DNA of 5,060 nucleotides from Pseudomonadota bacterium (GTDB taxonomy: Bacteria > Desulfobacterota > Desulfovibrionia > Desulfovibrionales > Desulfovibrionaceae). Shown in pieces: positions 5,041 to 5,060 of the stretch. Position 1 is the first letter of the stretch; the number at the start of each line of letters is the position of its first letter. The translations under genes were made by a program, and so were the position numbers. Below the pieces are notes generated by a model. It was not told the DNA's origin and searched no databases. It worked only from the letters and a program-made list of their open reading frames with translations. The stretch is from positions 1 to 5,060 of the forward strand of contig JAFABC010000180.1 in the NCBI GenBank assembly GCA_023426275.1, in the 5' to 3' direction.

Positions 5041-5060
5041 GCCTCCGGCGGCCGGGGGGC
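5041..5060 (+). other. Start of a GC-rich hairpin-type sequence, cut by the window edge
   Basis: Nine bases after the yitT stop, GCCTCCGGCGGCC followed by a G-run begins and runs to the edge. It resembles a sequence that I recall following many genes in Desulfovibrio genomes, usually continuing into a C-rich arm as a terminator-like hairpin. The second arm and any T-run are outside the window, so terminator status is not shown. Confidence 0.4.

Overview
The window looks like high-GC chromosomal DNA from a Gram-negative bacterium. It carries Tol-Pal type inner-membrane genes, signal peptides for export and strong GC bias at third codon positions. The overall style, including the GCCTCCGGCGGCC motif that begins after the last gene, suggests Desulfovibrio or Solidesulfovibrio (Desulfovibrionaceae). 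That placement is inferred from memory of the family's style and is not proven by a marker gene.

Left block, minus strand, 1-2237. Four genes read leftward in a tight series: a Sir2-type NAD-dependent protein deacylase (2237-1476), tolQ/exbB (1448-696), tolR/exbD (692-252) and the start of a TolA/TonB-like protein (209 to the window edge). Gaps are 27, 3 and 42 bases, so this reads as one operon. TolQ and TolR form the proton-driven motor, and the TolA/TonB-like protein, with its S-x3-H membrane motif, would carry the energy across the periplasm. The sirtuin as lead gene is the unusual partner.

Middle block, plus strand, 2238-3433. A 112-base divergent region holds a plus-strand intrinsic terminator, a plausible sigma-54 type promoter, and a hairpin touching a strong ribosome binding site. 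Two exported proteins of unknown function follow. The first is a Gln/Pro-rich repeat protein ending in a symmetric six-cysteine, twin CX3C module. The second, 15 bases on, is a small protein with a Cys-flanked N-terminal motif, a proline-rich linker and a C-terminal bacterial SH3 domain. A strong terminator closes the pair.

Right block, 3362-5060. An unrecognised one-helix membrane protein reads leftward (4072-3362). Its 3' end overlaps the SH3 gene by 11 bases and its coding sequence contains that gene's terminator on the opposite strand. Across a 107-base divergent gap, a YitT-family multi-pass membrane protein reads rightward (4180-5031). The window ends within a GC-rich, probably terminator-like sequence.

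No rRNA, tRNA, CRISPR array, insertion sequence or phage gene was seen. No stretch over 300 bases lacks a gene. The least described part is the two-gene secreted cysteine/repeat module at 2350-3372 with its own control region.
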